Shown here piece after piece: positions 15,007-24,440 of a stretch of 64,000 nucleotides of DNA. A program made the translations under genes and the position numbers. The DNA is from an uncultured Alphaproteobacteria bacterium (GTDB taxonomy: Bacteria; Pseudomonadota; Alphaproteobacteria; RF32; CAG-239), in contig CAKQUE010000006.1 of assembly GCA_934277435.1 (NCBI GenBank), forward strand, positions 1 through 64,000, written 5' to 3'. Position 1 is the stretch's first letter. Each line of letters starts with the position of its first letter. The notes under the pieces are model-generated. The model saw nothing but the letters and a program-made list of their open reading frames with translations. It ran no database searches and had not been told where the DNA came from.

Positions 15007-16457
15007 TAGTTAGACTCTTTCATTTTTTCTGCTTTAGCCACGGCGTCTTCAATTGTGCCCACCATATAAAAGGCTGCTTCCGGCAGGTCGTCGTAATCGC
15101 CGTCCAAAATACCTTTAAAGCCCTTAATAGTGTCTTCCATTTCTACAAATACGCCTTTCAAACCGGTAAACACTTCGGCCACATGGAATGGTTGTGACAA
15201 GAAACGTTGAATTTTACGAGCGCGCGAAACCACGATTCTGTCTTCTTCCGAAAGTTCATCCATACCCAAAATGGCGATAATGTCTTGCAGAGAGTTATAT
15301 TTTTGCAAAATTTCTTGCACGCGACGAGCAACATTGTAGTGTTCTTCACCCACAATATCCGGACTCAAAGCGCGACTTGTCGAGTCAAGCGGGTCAACGG
15401 CTGGGAAAATAGCTTGTTCAGAAATTTTACGCGATAGTACGGTTGTGGCATCTAAGTGCGCAAAAGTAGTAGCCGGAGCAGGGTCGGTCAAGTCATCGGC
15501 CGGCACATAAACCGCTTGCACAGAAGTAATAGAACCATCTTTAGTAGAGGTAATTCGTTCTTGCATAGCACCCATATCCGTACCCAAAGTAGGCTGATAG
15601 CCCACAGCTGACGGAATACGTCCCAACAAAGCAGAAACTTCCGAACCTGCTTGCGTAAAGCGGAAAATATTATCAATAAACAACAACACGTCTTGGTGTT
15701 CTTGGTCACGGAAATATTCGGCTTGTGTCAAACCTGTCAAAGCAACACGGGCACGAGCTCCTGGTGGTTCATTCATTTGACCGTAAACCAGCACGGTTTT
15801 AGACTTGTCGCCTTTAAGGTCGATAACGCCAGATTCGGTCATTTCATTGTACAAATCATTACCTTCACGAGTACGTTCGCCTACACCGGTAAACACTGAG
15901 TAGCCGCCGTGACCTTTGGCAATGTTGTTAATCAATTCCATAATCAGCACGGTTTTACCCACGCCGGCGCCGCCGAACAAACCAATTTTACCGCCTTTGC
16001 TGTATGGTTCCAACAAATCGATAACTTTAATACCGGTAACCAAAATTTCTTCTTTGGTAGATTGGTCGGTAAATGACGGAGCTTCACGGTGAATAGGTTT
16101 ATAGTTTTTGCTGGCAATCGGACCGCGTTCGTCAACCGGTTCACCAATAACGTTAATAATACGTCCAAGCAACTCTGGTCCAACCGGAACTTTAATCGGT
16201 TCGCCGGTATTAACAACTTCCAAGCCACGAACCAAACCATCGGTAGTATCCAAAGCGATACATCTTACAACGCATTCGCCAAGGTGTTGTTCAACCTCCA
16301 AAACCAAACGTTTGCCGTGATTATCGCATTCCAATGCAGTATAAATATCCGGCAAGTCGGCTTCATTGTCAAATTTTACATCGACAACCGCACCCAAAAC
16401 CTGATAAATATGTCCGGTTTTGAGAGATTTATTTGCGGTTTTTTCTTCTTTTATCAT
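15006..16457 (-). CDS. atpD: ATP synthase F1 subunit beta
   Basis: The catalytic subunit of F1. The 483 residues include Walker A GGAGVGKT (about 165-172), the GERTREGNDLY segment, Walker B VLLFIDNIFRFTQAGSEVS, and the C-terminal DELSEEDRIVVSRARKIQRFLSQPF signature. A short extra N-terminal segment (MIKEEKTANKSLKTG) precedes the usual start of the barrel. AAGGAGAT lies just before ATG. It sits between atpG (15 bases upstream) and atpC (overlapping). All catalytic residues visible to me are intact. Confidence 0.98.
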   Translation of the reverse strand: MIKEEKTANKSLKTGHIYQVLGAVVDVKFDNEADLPDIYTALECDNHGKRLVLEVEQHLGECVVRCIALDTTDGLVRGLEVVNTGEPIKVPVGPELLGRIINVIGEPVDERGPIASKNYKPIHREAPSFTDQSTKEEILVTGIKVIDLLEPYSKGGKIGLFGGAGVGKTVLIMELINNIAKGHGGYSVFTGVGERTREGNDLYNEMTESGVIDLKGDKSKTVLVYGQMNEPPGARARVALTGLTQAEYFRDQEHQDVLLFIDNIFRFTQAGSEVSALLGRIPSAVGYQPTLGTDMGAMQERITSTKDGSITSVQAVYVPADDLTDPAPATTFAHLDATTVLSRKISEQAIFPAVDPLDSTSRALSPDIVGEEHYNVARRVQEILQKYNSLQDIIAILGMDELSEEDRIVVSRARKIQRFLSQPFHVAEVFTGLKGVFVEMEDTIKGFKGILDGDYDDLPEAAFYMVGTIEDAVAKAEKMKESN

Positions 16458-16472
16458 TCATATCTCCTTGTT

Positions 16473-17387
16473 CTAAACGGCATCGGCGCCAGCGATAATT
16501 TCAATCAATTCTGTAGTAATTGCCGATTGGCGCAAGCTGTTATATCTTAAAGTCAAGTCGCTAATCATCTGTTTGGCGTTGCGAGTGGCGTTATCCATAG
16601 ACGTCATGCGCGCACCGTGTTCCGAAGCGGCTGAGTTGACTAATGCCTGAAAAATGGTGTCCTCAAAAATAATCGGCACAATTTGTTCCAAAATTGTCGA
16701 TTTATTAGGCATATAATCATAAAACGCGTCACCGGAACGATTTATATTCTCGATAGCTTCATTATTATGCTTTAGCTGCAGCGGGCAAACTTGTTCTGCT
16801 TCAAAGGTGCGGCTGATAGCCGATTCAAAATGCGCGTGTATCAATTCGCACACATCAAAATCATGATTTTGAAAACGCTGTAAAATATGCTTGGCCAAAC
16901 GAGTGGCTGCTTCGGGATAAGAAGCGTCTTTGCTTAAATTGTTTGACAAAGTCATATCCAAATCGCCGAATGTGCGTTTCAAAACATCATGCGCCTTTTT
17001 ACCAATGCAAAAGACTTTTATGTTTTTTTTCTGACGGCGCAGTTCTCTGATGCGTTCAATGGCTTTTTTTGCCACATTGCTGTTATAAGCTCCGCACAAT
17101 CCGCGGTCAGAAGAAAAAACATAAAGTTCATAATTCTTTTCATTAGAATTTTTTTGCAACAGAGCCGGACGGGCATAGCAAACGCCTTTTTCTTGCTCGT
17201 CTTGCTCTATTTCTGTTAAAACTCGTAAAGCAGAACGCCGTAAATTTTCGGCGTAATCCTGATTTTTATCAACCAGAATCTGAACCCGGCGCAGGCGCGA
17301 AGCAGCCACCATTTTCATAGCAGATGTAATTTTCTGTGTAGATTTGATGGCTTCAATGCGTGTCCGTAATTCTTTTAAGCCTGCCAT
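16473..17387 (-). CDS. atpG: ATP synthase F1 subunit gamma
   Basis: The rotor shaft of F1. The 304-residue protein begins MAGLKELRTRIEAIKSTQKI and ends in the conserved C-terminal helix (MDNATRNAKQMISDLTLRYN, then ITTELIEIIAGADAV). These terminal helices form the coiled coil inside the alpha-beta ring. SSDRGLCGAYNSN is the usual middle signature. It starts directly after the atpA stop with no gap. Confidence 0.97.
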   Translation of the reverse strand: MAGLKELRTRIEAIKSTQKITSAMKMVAASRLRRVQILVDKNQDYAENLRRSALRVLTEIEQDEQEKGVCYARPALLQKNSNEKNYELYVFSSDRGLCGAYNSNVAKKAIERIRELRRQKKNIKVFCIGKKAHDVLKRTFGDLDMTLSNNLSKDASYPEAATRLAKHILQRFQNHDFDVCELIHAHFESAISRTFEAEQVCPLQLKHNNEAIENINRSGDAFYDYMPNKSTILEQIVPIIFEDTIFQALVNSAASEHGARMTSMDNATRNAKQMISDLTLRYNSLRQSAITTELIEIIAGADAV

Positions 17388-18941
17388 TTACGCCGCCTTT
17401 TCTTGTTTAGCTAAAAAATCTGAAGCAAATTGTTCATAAAATTCGCCCAATTTTGTTTCTAATTCCGGAGAAATGATTTTTTTCTCGCGAATTTCCTCAA
17501 GATATTCCGGATGGCTAGTGCGCAGTTCTTTTAAGCTTTCCTGCTCAAAAGTTTTGATATCCGCTACTTCAATTTTGCTCAAATACCCTCTAACGCCAGA
17601 AAAAATAGAAGCAACTTCTTCTTCGGTGGCCATAGGCTCATGTACAGGCTGTTTCAACAATTCAGTCAATTTAGAACCTTTGTCCAGCAAACGGCGGGTA
17701 GATTTATCCAAATCGGCCGAAAATTGTGCAAACGCAGCCATTTCACGATATTGAGCCAAATCCAGTTTCATGGTTCCGGCAACTTGTTTCATTGCTTTGA
17801 TTTGTGCGGCAGAACCCACACGAGAAACAGAAATACCAACGTTTACAGCTGGTCGTACGCCTTGGTAGAACAAACTTGTTTCCAAAAAGATTTGACCATC
17901 GGTAATAGAAATTACGTTTGTCGGAATATAAGCAGACACGTCACCGGCTTGAGTTTCAATAACCGGCATAGCCGTTAACGAACCAGAACCGTATTTTTCG
18001 CTCATTTTTGCTGCGCGTTCCAGCAAACGAGAGTGCAAATAGAACACGTCGCCAGGATAAGCCTCACGTCCAGGTGGACGTCTAATCAGCAACGACATTT
18101 GACGATAAGCAGTTGCTTGTTTAGACAGGTCGTCATAAAAGATAACCGCATGCATGCCGTTGTCACGGAAATATTCACCCATCGCTGTTCCGGCGTAAGG
18201 GGCAATAAATTGCAACGGAGCTGCTTCTGAAGCAGTGGCTGCAACCACAATGGTATAATCCATAGCGCCATAGTCGCGCAAAGTTTTTACCACCTGTGCT
18301 ACCGAAGAGCGTTTTTGACCAACGGCAACATAAATGCAAAACAGTTTTTCACTGTCATTTTTTGCCATATCGTTAGTGCGTTTTTGATTAATGATTGTAT
18401 CAACAATAATAGAAGTCTTACCGGTTTGACGGTCGCCGATAATCAACTCGCGTTGACCACGTCCAATAGGAATAAGCGAATCAATAGCTTTCAATCCGGT
18501 TTGTACAGGTTCATGCACGCTTTTTCTCGGAATAATACCAGGAGCTTTAACTTCGGCGTTGCTATATTGTTCGGCTTTTATACTTCCCATGCCGTCAATC
18601 GGGTTGCCCAAAGCGTCAACCACACGGCCTAACAAAGCTTTTCCAACCGGAACACTAACAATTTTATCCGTTCTTTTTACGGTGTCGCCTTCCTTAATTC
18701 CTTCATCGGAGCCAAACAGCACCACGCTGACGCCGTCTTCTTCCAAGTTTAAGGCCATTCCTTTTACGCCGTTAGAGAATTCAACCATTTCATTTAGCTG
18801 AACCTTATCCAACCCGTAAACGTGAGCGATACCATCGCCCACAGAAAGAACCCGCCCAACTTCAGACATATCGGTAGATAAGTCGAAATCAGCGATTTTT
18901 TCTTTTAATATTGAAGATATTTCGCTTGCCTGTACAGACAT
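17388..18941 (-). CDS. atpA: ATP synthase F1 subunit alpha
   Basis: The regulatory nucleotide-binding subunit of F1. The 517 residues (usually about 510) contain Walker A GDRQTGKT near 173, ALLGRVVDALGNPIDG, and PGREAYPGDVFYLHSRLLERAA. The PAVNVGISVSRVGSAAQ alpha-subunit signature is also present. The arginine finger region SVSRVG is intact. It abuts atpH and atpG without spacers. Genes for F0 (a, b, c) are absent here, as is normal for alphaproteobacteria, where they form a separate cluster. Confidence 0.98.
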   Translation of the reverse strand: MSVQASEISSILKEKIADFDLSTDMSEVGRVLSVGDGIAHVYGLDKVQLNEMVEFSNGVKGMALNLEEDGVSVVLFGSDEGIKEGDTVKRTDKIVSVPVGKALLGRVVDALGNPIDGMGSIKAEQYSNAEVKAPGIIPRKSVHEPVQTGLKAIDSLIPIGRGQRELIIGDRQTGKTSIIVDTIINQKRTNDMAKNDSEKLFCIYVAVGQKRSSVAQVVKTLRDYGAMDYTIVVAATASEAAPLQFIAPYAGTAMGEYFRDNGMHAVIFYDDLSKQATAYRQMSLLIRRPPGREAYPGDVFYLHSRLLERAAKMSEKYGSGSLTAMPVIETQAGDVSAYIPTNVISITDGQIFLETSLFYQGVRPAVNVGISVSRVGSAAQIKAMKQVAGTMKLDLAQYREMAAFAQFSADLDKSTRRLLDKGSKLTELLKQPVHEPMATEEEVASIFSGVRGYLSKIEVADIKTFEQESLKELRTSHPEYLEEIREKKIISPELETKLGEFYEQFASDFLAKQEKAA

Positions 18942-19496
18942 CTATTTTGTCCCTTTCATCAGTTGTTCTAAACTGTCTAATTGATGCTTGACCGAACTGT
19001 CAATCAGCACCGTGCCGCATTGAATAACCAAACCGCCCAAAATCTGTGGGTTTGTAATATAATTCACGACAATGTCTTTTTTGAAAAGATTTTTCAGTTT
19101 TTGCTTTAATTTTTTATCTTGTTCCTCTGTCAAGTCGACAACGGTTTCCACATTAATTTCTGCAATATTCTGCTTGTTGTTATAAACTTCTTTGAATTGC
19201 AGTAATATTTGCTCCAATTCATCAAATCGGCGATTTTCAACCAAAATTTTCAACAAATTGACCAGCGGCTGGCTGAAACCCATTTTTTCCGCTACGGTAT
19301 CAATTAGTTTTTCTTTAACATCAAGAGGCCAAATCGGATTATTGAGCAAGTCAAAATCCTTTATGCCTTCTGCCAAAATATTGCGCAAAGCCTTAACGTC
19401 ATTATAAGTTTCGTTTAGCTTATGGCACTGCTCAGCCCCTTCATACAATGAAGTTGCATACAAAATGGCATTTTTTAGCTTAGAACCTTTGTTCAC
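18942..19496 (-). CDS. atpH: ATP synthase F1 subunit delta
   Basis: Delta (OSCP) links the peripheral stalk to the top of F1. The 184-residue protein has a helical N-terminal domain (ILYATSLYEGAEQ, VNLLKILVENRRFDELEQI) and the C-terminal GGLVIQCGTVLIDSSVKHQLDSLEQL signature. It is first in atpHAGDC. The alternative MNKGSKLKN start is the only one fitting the domain. A weak GA-rich ribosome site (GAAAAG) lies upstream. Confidence 0.95.
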   Translation of the reverse strand: MNKGSKLKNAILYATSLYEGAEQCHKLNETYNDVKALRNILAEGIKDFDLLNNPIWPLDVKEKLIDTVAEKMGFSQPLVNLLKILVENRRFDELEQILLQFKEVYNNKQNIAEINVETVVDLTEEQDKKLKQKLKNLFKKDIVVNYITNPQILGGLVIQCGTVLIDSSVKHQLDSLEQLMKGTK

Positions 19497-19533
19497 TTTT
19501 CAAACTCTTTTCAAAACTTTTTAACTCTTTACA

Positions 19534-19562
19534 TACATATAAAATTGTTGCTAGGATATCAA
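19534..19562 (-). promoter_or_regulatory. Putative promoter of the atpHAGDC operon
   Basis: On the minus strand TTGATA (19562-19557) and TATGTA (19539-19534) are separated by 17 bases, giving a leader of about 30 nt before atpH. Confidence 0.5.
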
Positions 19563-19607
19563 GCACATGAAAGAATAATCAACAGCTTTTTTCCTTTAAA
19601 CGCAAAA

Positions 19608-20390
19608 TTATTTTAATTTATTCCATCCTTTGCGAACAGGTTGAGGTGTAGCTTCGGTGTCTTCTTTTGCCTGTACAGGTTTGTTAGACCATTTTTTAGG
19701 TGAAGAACTGGTGTCGATTTTTCGCACAATTTCTTTTTGGTCTTGGGTTAAGACTTGTCCGTTTGGAACCATCTGTCCCAGCAGTGCTGGCGACAAAAAT
19801 TTTTCTCCCAATGAAGAATATGTTGTAACTATTTGTTCTACAATATTTTTTCCTGGAGCAGCGTTTAATGTTGAAATATCTCGGCCATGAAAAAATGTTA
19901 GCGAGTGGCATGGCGCAGAAATTAAAATGTCGGTGCTGTCGATTCCGTTAATATAGCGCAGCAAAATCCGCGGTGCAATGTTGCAATTGTCAGAAGAAGA
20001 TGAAAATACCAGATTGTTGTTCAAAAGCATATCTTTGATTAAATTACGGCCTTCATCAGATAATTCTCCGCACGAACCTGTAATGGCCAAATCATCGATG
20101 GTGTAGCCGGTATAGTCGGTAGCAGCATAATCAACGGTGTAGCAAAACACTTTCTCGGCGTTGTCAATGTTTTTTGCTGATGAAGCCGGAATACGGCTTG
20201 AAATGAATGCTGAAAGCACTTTCCCTGTTGGTTCGTTTTTGTTTTTTGTGTCTTCAAGGTTGCTTGAAGTGTCTGCTGCAAAAAGGTCGCCGCTTTCATT
20301 GGTGTCGCCAAAAATATCATCGGCGGCGTTAGCAATATGAGATAAACTGCCGAACAATATCGAAAAAGCTAAAAAAAACAATGTCTTCAT
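19608..20390 (-). CDS. Exported hypothetical protein, 260 aa
   Basis: I do not recognise this family. The signal peptide is clear: MKTLFFLAFSILFGSLSH, then cleavage after ANA. A Ser/Asp-rich linker (about 22-55) leads to a compact domain with six or so Cys (FCYTVDY, GSCGELSDEG, DNCNIAPRILLRY, SAPCHSLTFFHG) that could form periplasmic disulfides. The C terminus is Lys/Pro-rich (SPKKWSNKP, RKGWNKLK). The gene is divergent from mraY and is separated from atpH by the atp promoter, so it is probably monocistronic. Export is confident; function is unknown. Confidence 0.75.
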   Translation of the reverse strand: MKTLFFLAFSILFGSLSHIANAADDIFGDTNESGDLFAADTSSNLEDTKNKNEPTGKVLSAFISSRIPASSAKNIDNAEKVFCYTVDYAATDYTGYTIDDLAITGSCGELSDEGRNLIKDMLLNNNLVFSSSSDNCNIAPRILLRYINGIDSTDILISAPCHSLTFFHGRDISTLNAAPGKNIVEQIVTTYSSLGEKFLSPALLGQMVPNGQVLTQDQKEIVRKIDTSSSPKKWSNKPVQAKEDTEATPQPVRKGWNKLK

Positions 20391-20526
20391 CTTATTCTCC
20401 TAATTTTTAAGCTAAGGTTATCAACATAATAGTAAAATTCTCGTAAATTTAAATGGAAATTATTTTCTTTTTAAGACTTATTTTAGATATTAACGCTAAA
20501 CTCAAACAAATTTTAGGAGATGGAAA

Positions 20527-21573
20527 ATGTTTGCTTTTATTTATTCTGATTGGTCTGTGGCTTTTAGAGCAGAGCTGGCGTTCGCGCTGTCTTTGCTGCT
20601 AAGTTTGTTGTGCGGCGCTCCGTTGATTGCCTTGCTGCATAAACACCAAAAAACCGGACAGCCAATACGTTCTGACGGGCCGCAATCGCACCTGAAAACA
20701 AAAAAAGGCACGCCGACTATGGGGGGATTGTTGATTCTTGGCAGCTCGATTCTTTCAATATTGCTGTTTGCAAATATATCCTATCACTTTGTTTGGGTTA
20801 GCTTGTTGATTCTTATAATATATGGTGCTACCGGATTCGTTGATGATTATTGGAAGGTTAAACGCCAAAATTCCAACGCTATGACCGCCAGAATGAAACT
20901 GTTTTTTCAATTTTTAACGGCGCTTGTGGCGGCAAGCATTATCACGGCGGCAACTCCTAAGGGTTTGAACACTACTTTGTTCTTTCCTTATTTTAAGGAG
21001 TTGTGTCTAAATCTTTCTTGGCTCTATATTCCTTTTGCGGTAGTGGTTATTTCCGGAACTTCAAACGCGGTTAACCTTAGCGATGGATTAGATGGATTGG
21101 CATCTGGTTTGCTGATTGTCGCGTTTATTGTGTTTATGGCTGTGGCCTATTATTGCGGATTGCCGAATGCTGATGATTTTAACATGCTCTATATTCCTCG
21201 CTGCGGCGAAATGGCTGTTGTGTGCGCGTCGCTTATAGGCTCTTGCTTGGGATTTTTATATTTTAACAAGCCTAAGGCCAAAGTGTTTATGGGTGACACC
21301 GGCTCTTTGGCTTTGGGAGCAATTTTGGGCGCTATCGCAGTAATGACTAAACATGAAATTCTTTTGGCTATTGTTGGCGGTGTGTTTGTGATGGAAACCG
21401 TATCGGTGATGATACAGGTAGTTTACTTTAAAAAGACTGGTAAAAGATTTTTCCGTATGGCGCCGCTGCATCATCATTTTGAACAATTGGGCTGGTCCGA
21501 GAAAAAAGTTGTTTTAAGTTTTTGGCTGACAGCTGTTATTTTGGCGCTTGTTGGCTCTTTGGCTTTTTTGTAA
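20527..21573 (+). CDS. mraY: Phospho-N-acetylmuramoyl-pentapeptide transferase
   Basis: MraY transfers phospho-MurNAc-pentapeptide from UDP to undecaprenyl phosphate, making lipid I in the inner membrane. The 348-residue protein has about ten hydrophobic segments. It carries the conserved loops RSDGPQSHLKTKKGTPTMGG, GFVDDYWKV (catalytic Asp pair), NAVNLSDGLDGLASG, KVFMGDTGSLALG and MAPLHHHFE. TAGGAGAT lies 7 bases upstream of ATG. It opens the division/cell-wall cluster and is followed 11 bases later by ftsW, so murD, which usually lies between them, is absent. Confidence 0.98.
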   Translation: MFAFIYSDWSVAFRAELAFALSLLLSLLCGAPLIALLHKHQKTGQPIRSDGPQSHLKTKKGTPTMGGLLILGSSILSILLFANISYHFVWVSLLILIIYGATGFVDDYWKVKRQNSNAMTARMKLFFQFLTALVAASIITAATPKGLNTTLFFPYFKELCLNLSWLYIPFAVVVISGTSNAVNLSDGLDGLASGLLIVAFIVFMAVAYYCGLPNADDFNMLYIPRCGEMAVVCASLIGSCLGFLYFNKPKAKVFMGDTGSLALGAILGAIAVMTKHEILLAIVGGVFVMETVSVMIQVVYFKKTGKRFFRMAPLHHHFEQLGWSEKKVVLSFWLTAVILALVGSLAFL

Positions 21574-21584
21574 GGTGAATGGAA

Positions 21585-22715
21585 ATGGTGAATTTTTCGC
21601 GTCAAAGTCATAATGCTGTTGTTAAATGGTTATGGACGGTTGATAAAGTAATATTGTTTGTTTCATTGGCTTTGCTGATAATCGGCATAATTCTAGATGT
21701 GACGGCAAGTCCGGCTGTGGCGCGTAAAATTCATCTTGATGATTTTGCTTTGGTGCGCAAACAAGCGCAATTTGCAGTTTTGGCAGTAGGAATTATTTTG
21801 GGTATGTCTTTGTTTAGTCTGAAAACTATCCGCCGTATTTCTATTGTTGGTTTTTTGGTGCTATTATTTTTACTGACTTTAACTTTACTGTTTGGCGTAG
21901 AAATTAAAGGCGCGCGGCGCTGGCTCTATTTTGTTGGTTTTTCTTTGCAGCCTTCCGAATTAATGAAGCCTATTTTTATTGTGTTGACGGCTTGGCTGTT
22001 GGAAAGAGGAAAAAAACTAGATTATTTTCAAGGACAAGTGTTTGCTATTGCGGCTTATTTATCTGTTGTCGGTTTATTGCTGTTACAGCCTGATATTGGA
22101 ATGACTTTGCTGATTACTGCTGTTTTTGGATTGCAGCTGTTTTTGGCCGGCTTGCCGTGGTTTGTTGTTGGGGTGGGGATTATCGGCGGAGTTATGTCTT
22201 TATTTTTGCTTTATTTTACTTATCCACACTTTAGAGCTCGCGTTGATCAATTTTTGTATGGCAGTGACGAAACAAGCTTTCAAATAAACCAAGCCATGGC
22301 GGCGTTCCAAAACGGCAATCTGGTTGGTAGAGGTCCTGGGGAAGGTACGGTTAAATTAACAATTCCAGATGCGCATACCGACTTTGTTTTTGCCGTTGCC
22401 GGAGAAGAATATGGGGTTTGGCTTTGTCTGGTTATCATCTTGCTATTTGCGATTATTGTTATTCGAACCCTGAAACTTTCTATGAGAGAAAGCAATTTAT
22501 TTGTGATGTATGCCGAAGTTGGACTCGCGGCCTCATTAGGTGTGCAGGCTTTTGTTAATATGGCGTCTTCGCTGCATATTATTCCGACTAAAGGTATGAC
22601 GCTGCCGTTTATTTCATACGGAGGTTCTTCATTACTGGGAACAGCGCTGGAAGTTGGAATGCTGCTGGCTATAACGCGTAAAAACACGGCGTCGGAAGAT
22701 AAGGATATGTACTGA
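21585..22715 (+). CDS. ftsW: Cell division peptidoglycan polymerase FtsW
   Basis: A SEDS-family glycosyltransferase that polymerises lipid II at the septum with FtsI. The start at 21585 is chosen over ATG 21579 because AAGGTGA (21572-21578) is then 6 bases away rather than abutting. There are about nine to ten membrane helices. Family motifs include LQPSELMKPIF, LLQPDIGMTLLI (catalytic Asp in QPDIG), HTDFVFAVAGEEYG and TKGMTLPFISYGGSS. Its stop overlaps murB (TGATG). murG and murC, normally next, are missing from this locus. Confidence 0.97.
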   Translation: MVNFSRQSHNAVVKWLWTVDKVILFVSLALLIIGIILDVTASPAVARKIHLDDFALVRKQAQFAVLAVGIILGMSLFSLKTIRRISIVGFLVLLFLLTLTLLFGVEIKGARRWLYFVGFSLQPSELMKPIFIVLTAWLLERGKKLDYFQGQVFAIAAYLSVVGLLLLQPDIGMTLLITAVFGLQLFLAGLPWFVVGVGIIGGVMSLFLLYFTYPHFRARVDQFLYGSDETSFQINQAMAAFQNGNLVGRGPGEGTVKLTIPDAHTDFVFAVAGEEYGVWLCLVIILLFAIIVIRTLKLSMRESNLFVMYAEVGLAASLGVQAFVNMASSLHIIPTKGMTLPFISYGGSSLLGTALEVGMLLAITRKNTASEDKDMY

Positions 22716-23626
22716 TGACTGAAATTTTGCAAAATTTACCTCAAGTTCGTGGCGAATATAAAATAAATGAGCCTCTGAAAAAATATACCTGGCTAAATGT
22801 TGGTGGCAATGCAGATGTTATGTTTTTTCCAAAAGATGAGGAAGATTTGCAAAGTTTTTTAAAGCAGAATGCTTCTCATTTGCCGATTTTTGTTTTGGGT
22901 AGCGGCTCAAATCTTTTGGTGCGTGACGGAGGAATATCCGGCGTTGTGGTTAAACTTAGCTCGCCGTATTTTGCTAGTTGGCAGCTGGAAGATGATATTT
23001 TAACAGTTGGCTGCGGTTTGAAAAACGCGGCGCTGAAAAAAATATTGCTTGAAAACGAACTCGGCGGCTTGGAGTTTATTTGCTCAATTCCAGGGAGTAT
23101 CGGCGGTTTGGTGCGTTCTAATGCCGGATGTTTTGGCTCTGATTTGGCAAAAGTTTTACTTAAAGCAAAAGTTATTGATGGTAAAGGAAATATTTTTGAA
23201 GTGGATGCCAAAGATTTTCATTTTGCCTACCGTCATAGTAATTTCCCTGCGGATTGGATTCTTTTACAGCTGTTTTTAAAAACAGAAAAGTCATCGGTAG
23301 AAAATATTAAGAGCTTAATCGAGCAAAACGCTGCTTATCGCAAAGAACATCAGCCTCAAAATGTCCGCACGGCCGGCTCTACATTCAAAAATCCGGAAAA
23401 CGGTCGGGCATGGGAATTGATAAAAAAAGTCGGCGGCTGTGAGCTAAAAATCGGCGGCGCTTATTTTTCTCCGCAACATTGTAATTTTATGATTAATGAC
23501 GGTTCGGCTTCGGCTGCTGATTTGGAGCGGCTGGGGGCCGAAGTGCAAAAACGGGTTAAAGAGCAGACTGGTGTTGACTTGCAATGGGAAGTCAAGGTGA
23601 TAGGCAGAAAAAATGGAAACGACTAA
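22715..23626 (+). CDS. murB: UDP-N-acetylenolpyruvoylglucosamine reductase
   Basis: MurB, an FAD enzyme, reduces UDP-GlcNAc-enolpyruvate to UDP-MurNAc with NADPH. The 303 residues show the FAD-binding VLGSGSNLLVRDGG, the GLEFICSIPGSIGGLVRSNAG loop with the type IIb arrangement, and RTAGSTFKNPE with the catalytic Ser. The overlap with ftsW and with ftsQ (14 bases) makes a tightly coupled operon. The usual SIPGTVGGA reads SIPGSIGGL here, a mild deviation. Confidence 0.97.
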   Translation: MTEILQNLPQVRGEYKINEPLKKYTWLNVGGNADVMFFPKDEEDLQSFLKQNASHLPIFVLGSGSNLLVRDGGISGVVVKLSSPYFASWQLEDDILTVGCGLKNAALKKILLENELGGLEFICSIPGSIGGLVRSNAGCFGSDLAKVLLKAKVIDGKGNIFEVDAKDFHFAYRHSNFPADWILLQLFLKTEKSSVENIKSLIEQNAAYRKEHQPQNVRTAGSTFKNPENGRAWELIKKVGGCELKIGGAYFSPQHCNFMINDGSASAADLERLGAEVQKRVKEQTGVDLQWEVKVIGRKNGND

Positions 23627-24416
23627 TAACAAAATATATGCGCCTACTCTGTGGCCGTATCGCCTGTTGGGAAATTTGCTTCTTATTGGCGGAATATGGC
23701 TGATTACTTTCGGCGTTATCACTATTCGCCATAATTTGGTTAGCAAGCATATCGATTCGCTTATGACGGAACTGTATAATAAAACGGCGACTGTTGGTTG
23801 GGGGCTTGATGATGTTACGCTTGAAGGACGCAGTAAAACATCTAAAGATGATGTGCTTAGAGTTATTGGCTTGAAAAGAGGCGATAATATTTTAGAAATA
23901 GATTTAAATGCGGTTTGCGAAAAGGTAAAAACCTTGCCATGGGTGCGAGATGCCAGCGTTAGCCGTCGCTATTTTCCAAACATTATTCATATCAGCATTA
24001 GAGAAAAGAAAGTTAAATCTATTTGGCAATATAAAAATGAATTTTATCCGATTGATGAAGACGGTAAGATTATTGAAACCGAATACGTGCTGCAAAAAAA
24101 TATTTTGCAGATTGTCGGAGAAGATGCGCCGGAGCACATTAATGCTTTGCTGAAAATAATTGAAAAAGACAAAGATTTGTTTTCTCGTGTTAAAGTAGCT
24201 AATTTTATTTCTAAACGTCGCTGGAATCTGACTTTTGACGATGTGTTGAACGGAATTACTGTCAAACTTCCGGAAGATGATGTGGAAGATGCTTGGAAAA
24301 AATTAGTTAAATTAGATAAAACACGCGGTATTCTTAAACGTAAATTAACTTTCATTGATTTAAGATTAAAAAATAAGGTTATTGTAAAAATCAGTAACAA
24401 AGATGCTAACCCGTAA
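23613..24416 (+). CDS. ftsQ: Cell division protein FtsQ
   Basis: A bitopic divisome protein that links FtsB/FtsL to the septal synthase. The 267 residues have a cytoplasmic N terminus and one membrane helix (about 19-38, LLGNLLLIGGIWLITFGVI). A POTRA domain (about 62-135, DVLRVIGLKRGDNILEIDL, then LPWVRDASVSRRYFPN) and the FtsQ beta-domain follow. It begins inside murB. Its position before ftsA-ftsZ supports the call despite weak sequence conservation. Confidence 0.93.
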   Translation: METTNNKIYAPTLWPYRLLGNLLLIGGIWLITFGVITIRHNLVSKHIDSLMTELYNKTATVGWGLDDVTLEGRSKTSKDDVLRVIGLKRGDNILEIDLNAVCEKVKTLPWVRDASVSRRYFPNIIHISIREKKVKSIWQYKNEFYPIDEDGKIIETEYVLQKNILQIVGEDAPEHINALLKIIEKDKDLFSRVKVANFISKRRWNLTFDDVLNGITVKLPEDDVEDAWKKLVKLDKTRGILKRKLTFIDLRLKNKVIVKISNKDANP

Positions 24417-24440
24417 TTGAAAGTTTGAGGAAAGTTTATC

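Noticed and set aside
15207..18801. Plus-strand ORFs antisense to the atp genes
   Set aside because: Long open frames here follow from the codon bias of atpA, atpD and atpG; their translations are low-quality.
2493..22715. Alternative genetic code (TGA as Trp)
   Set aside because: TGA ends the cold-shock gene and ftsW at the correct positions, and Trp is encoded by TGG throughout.
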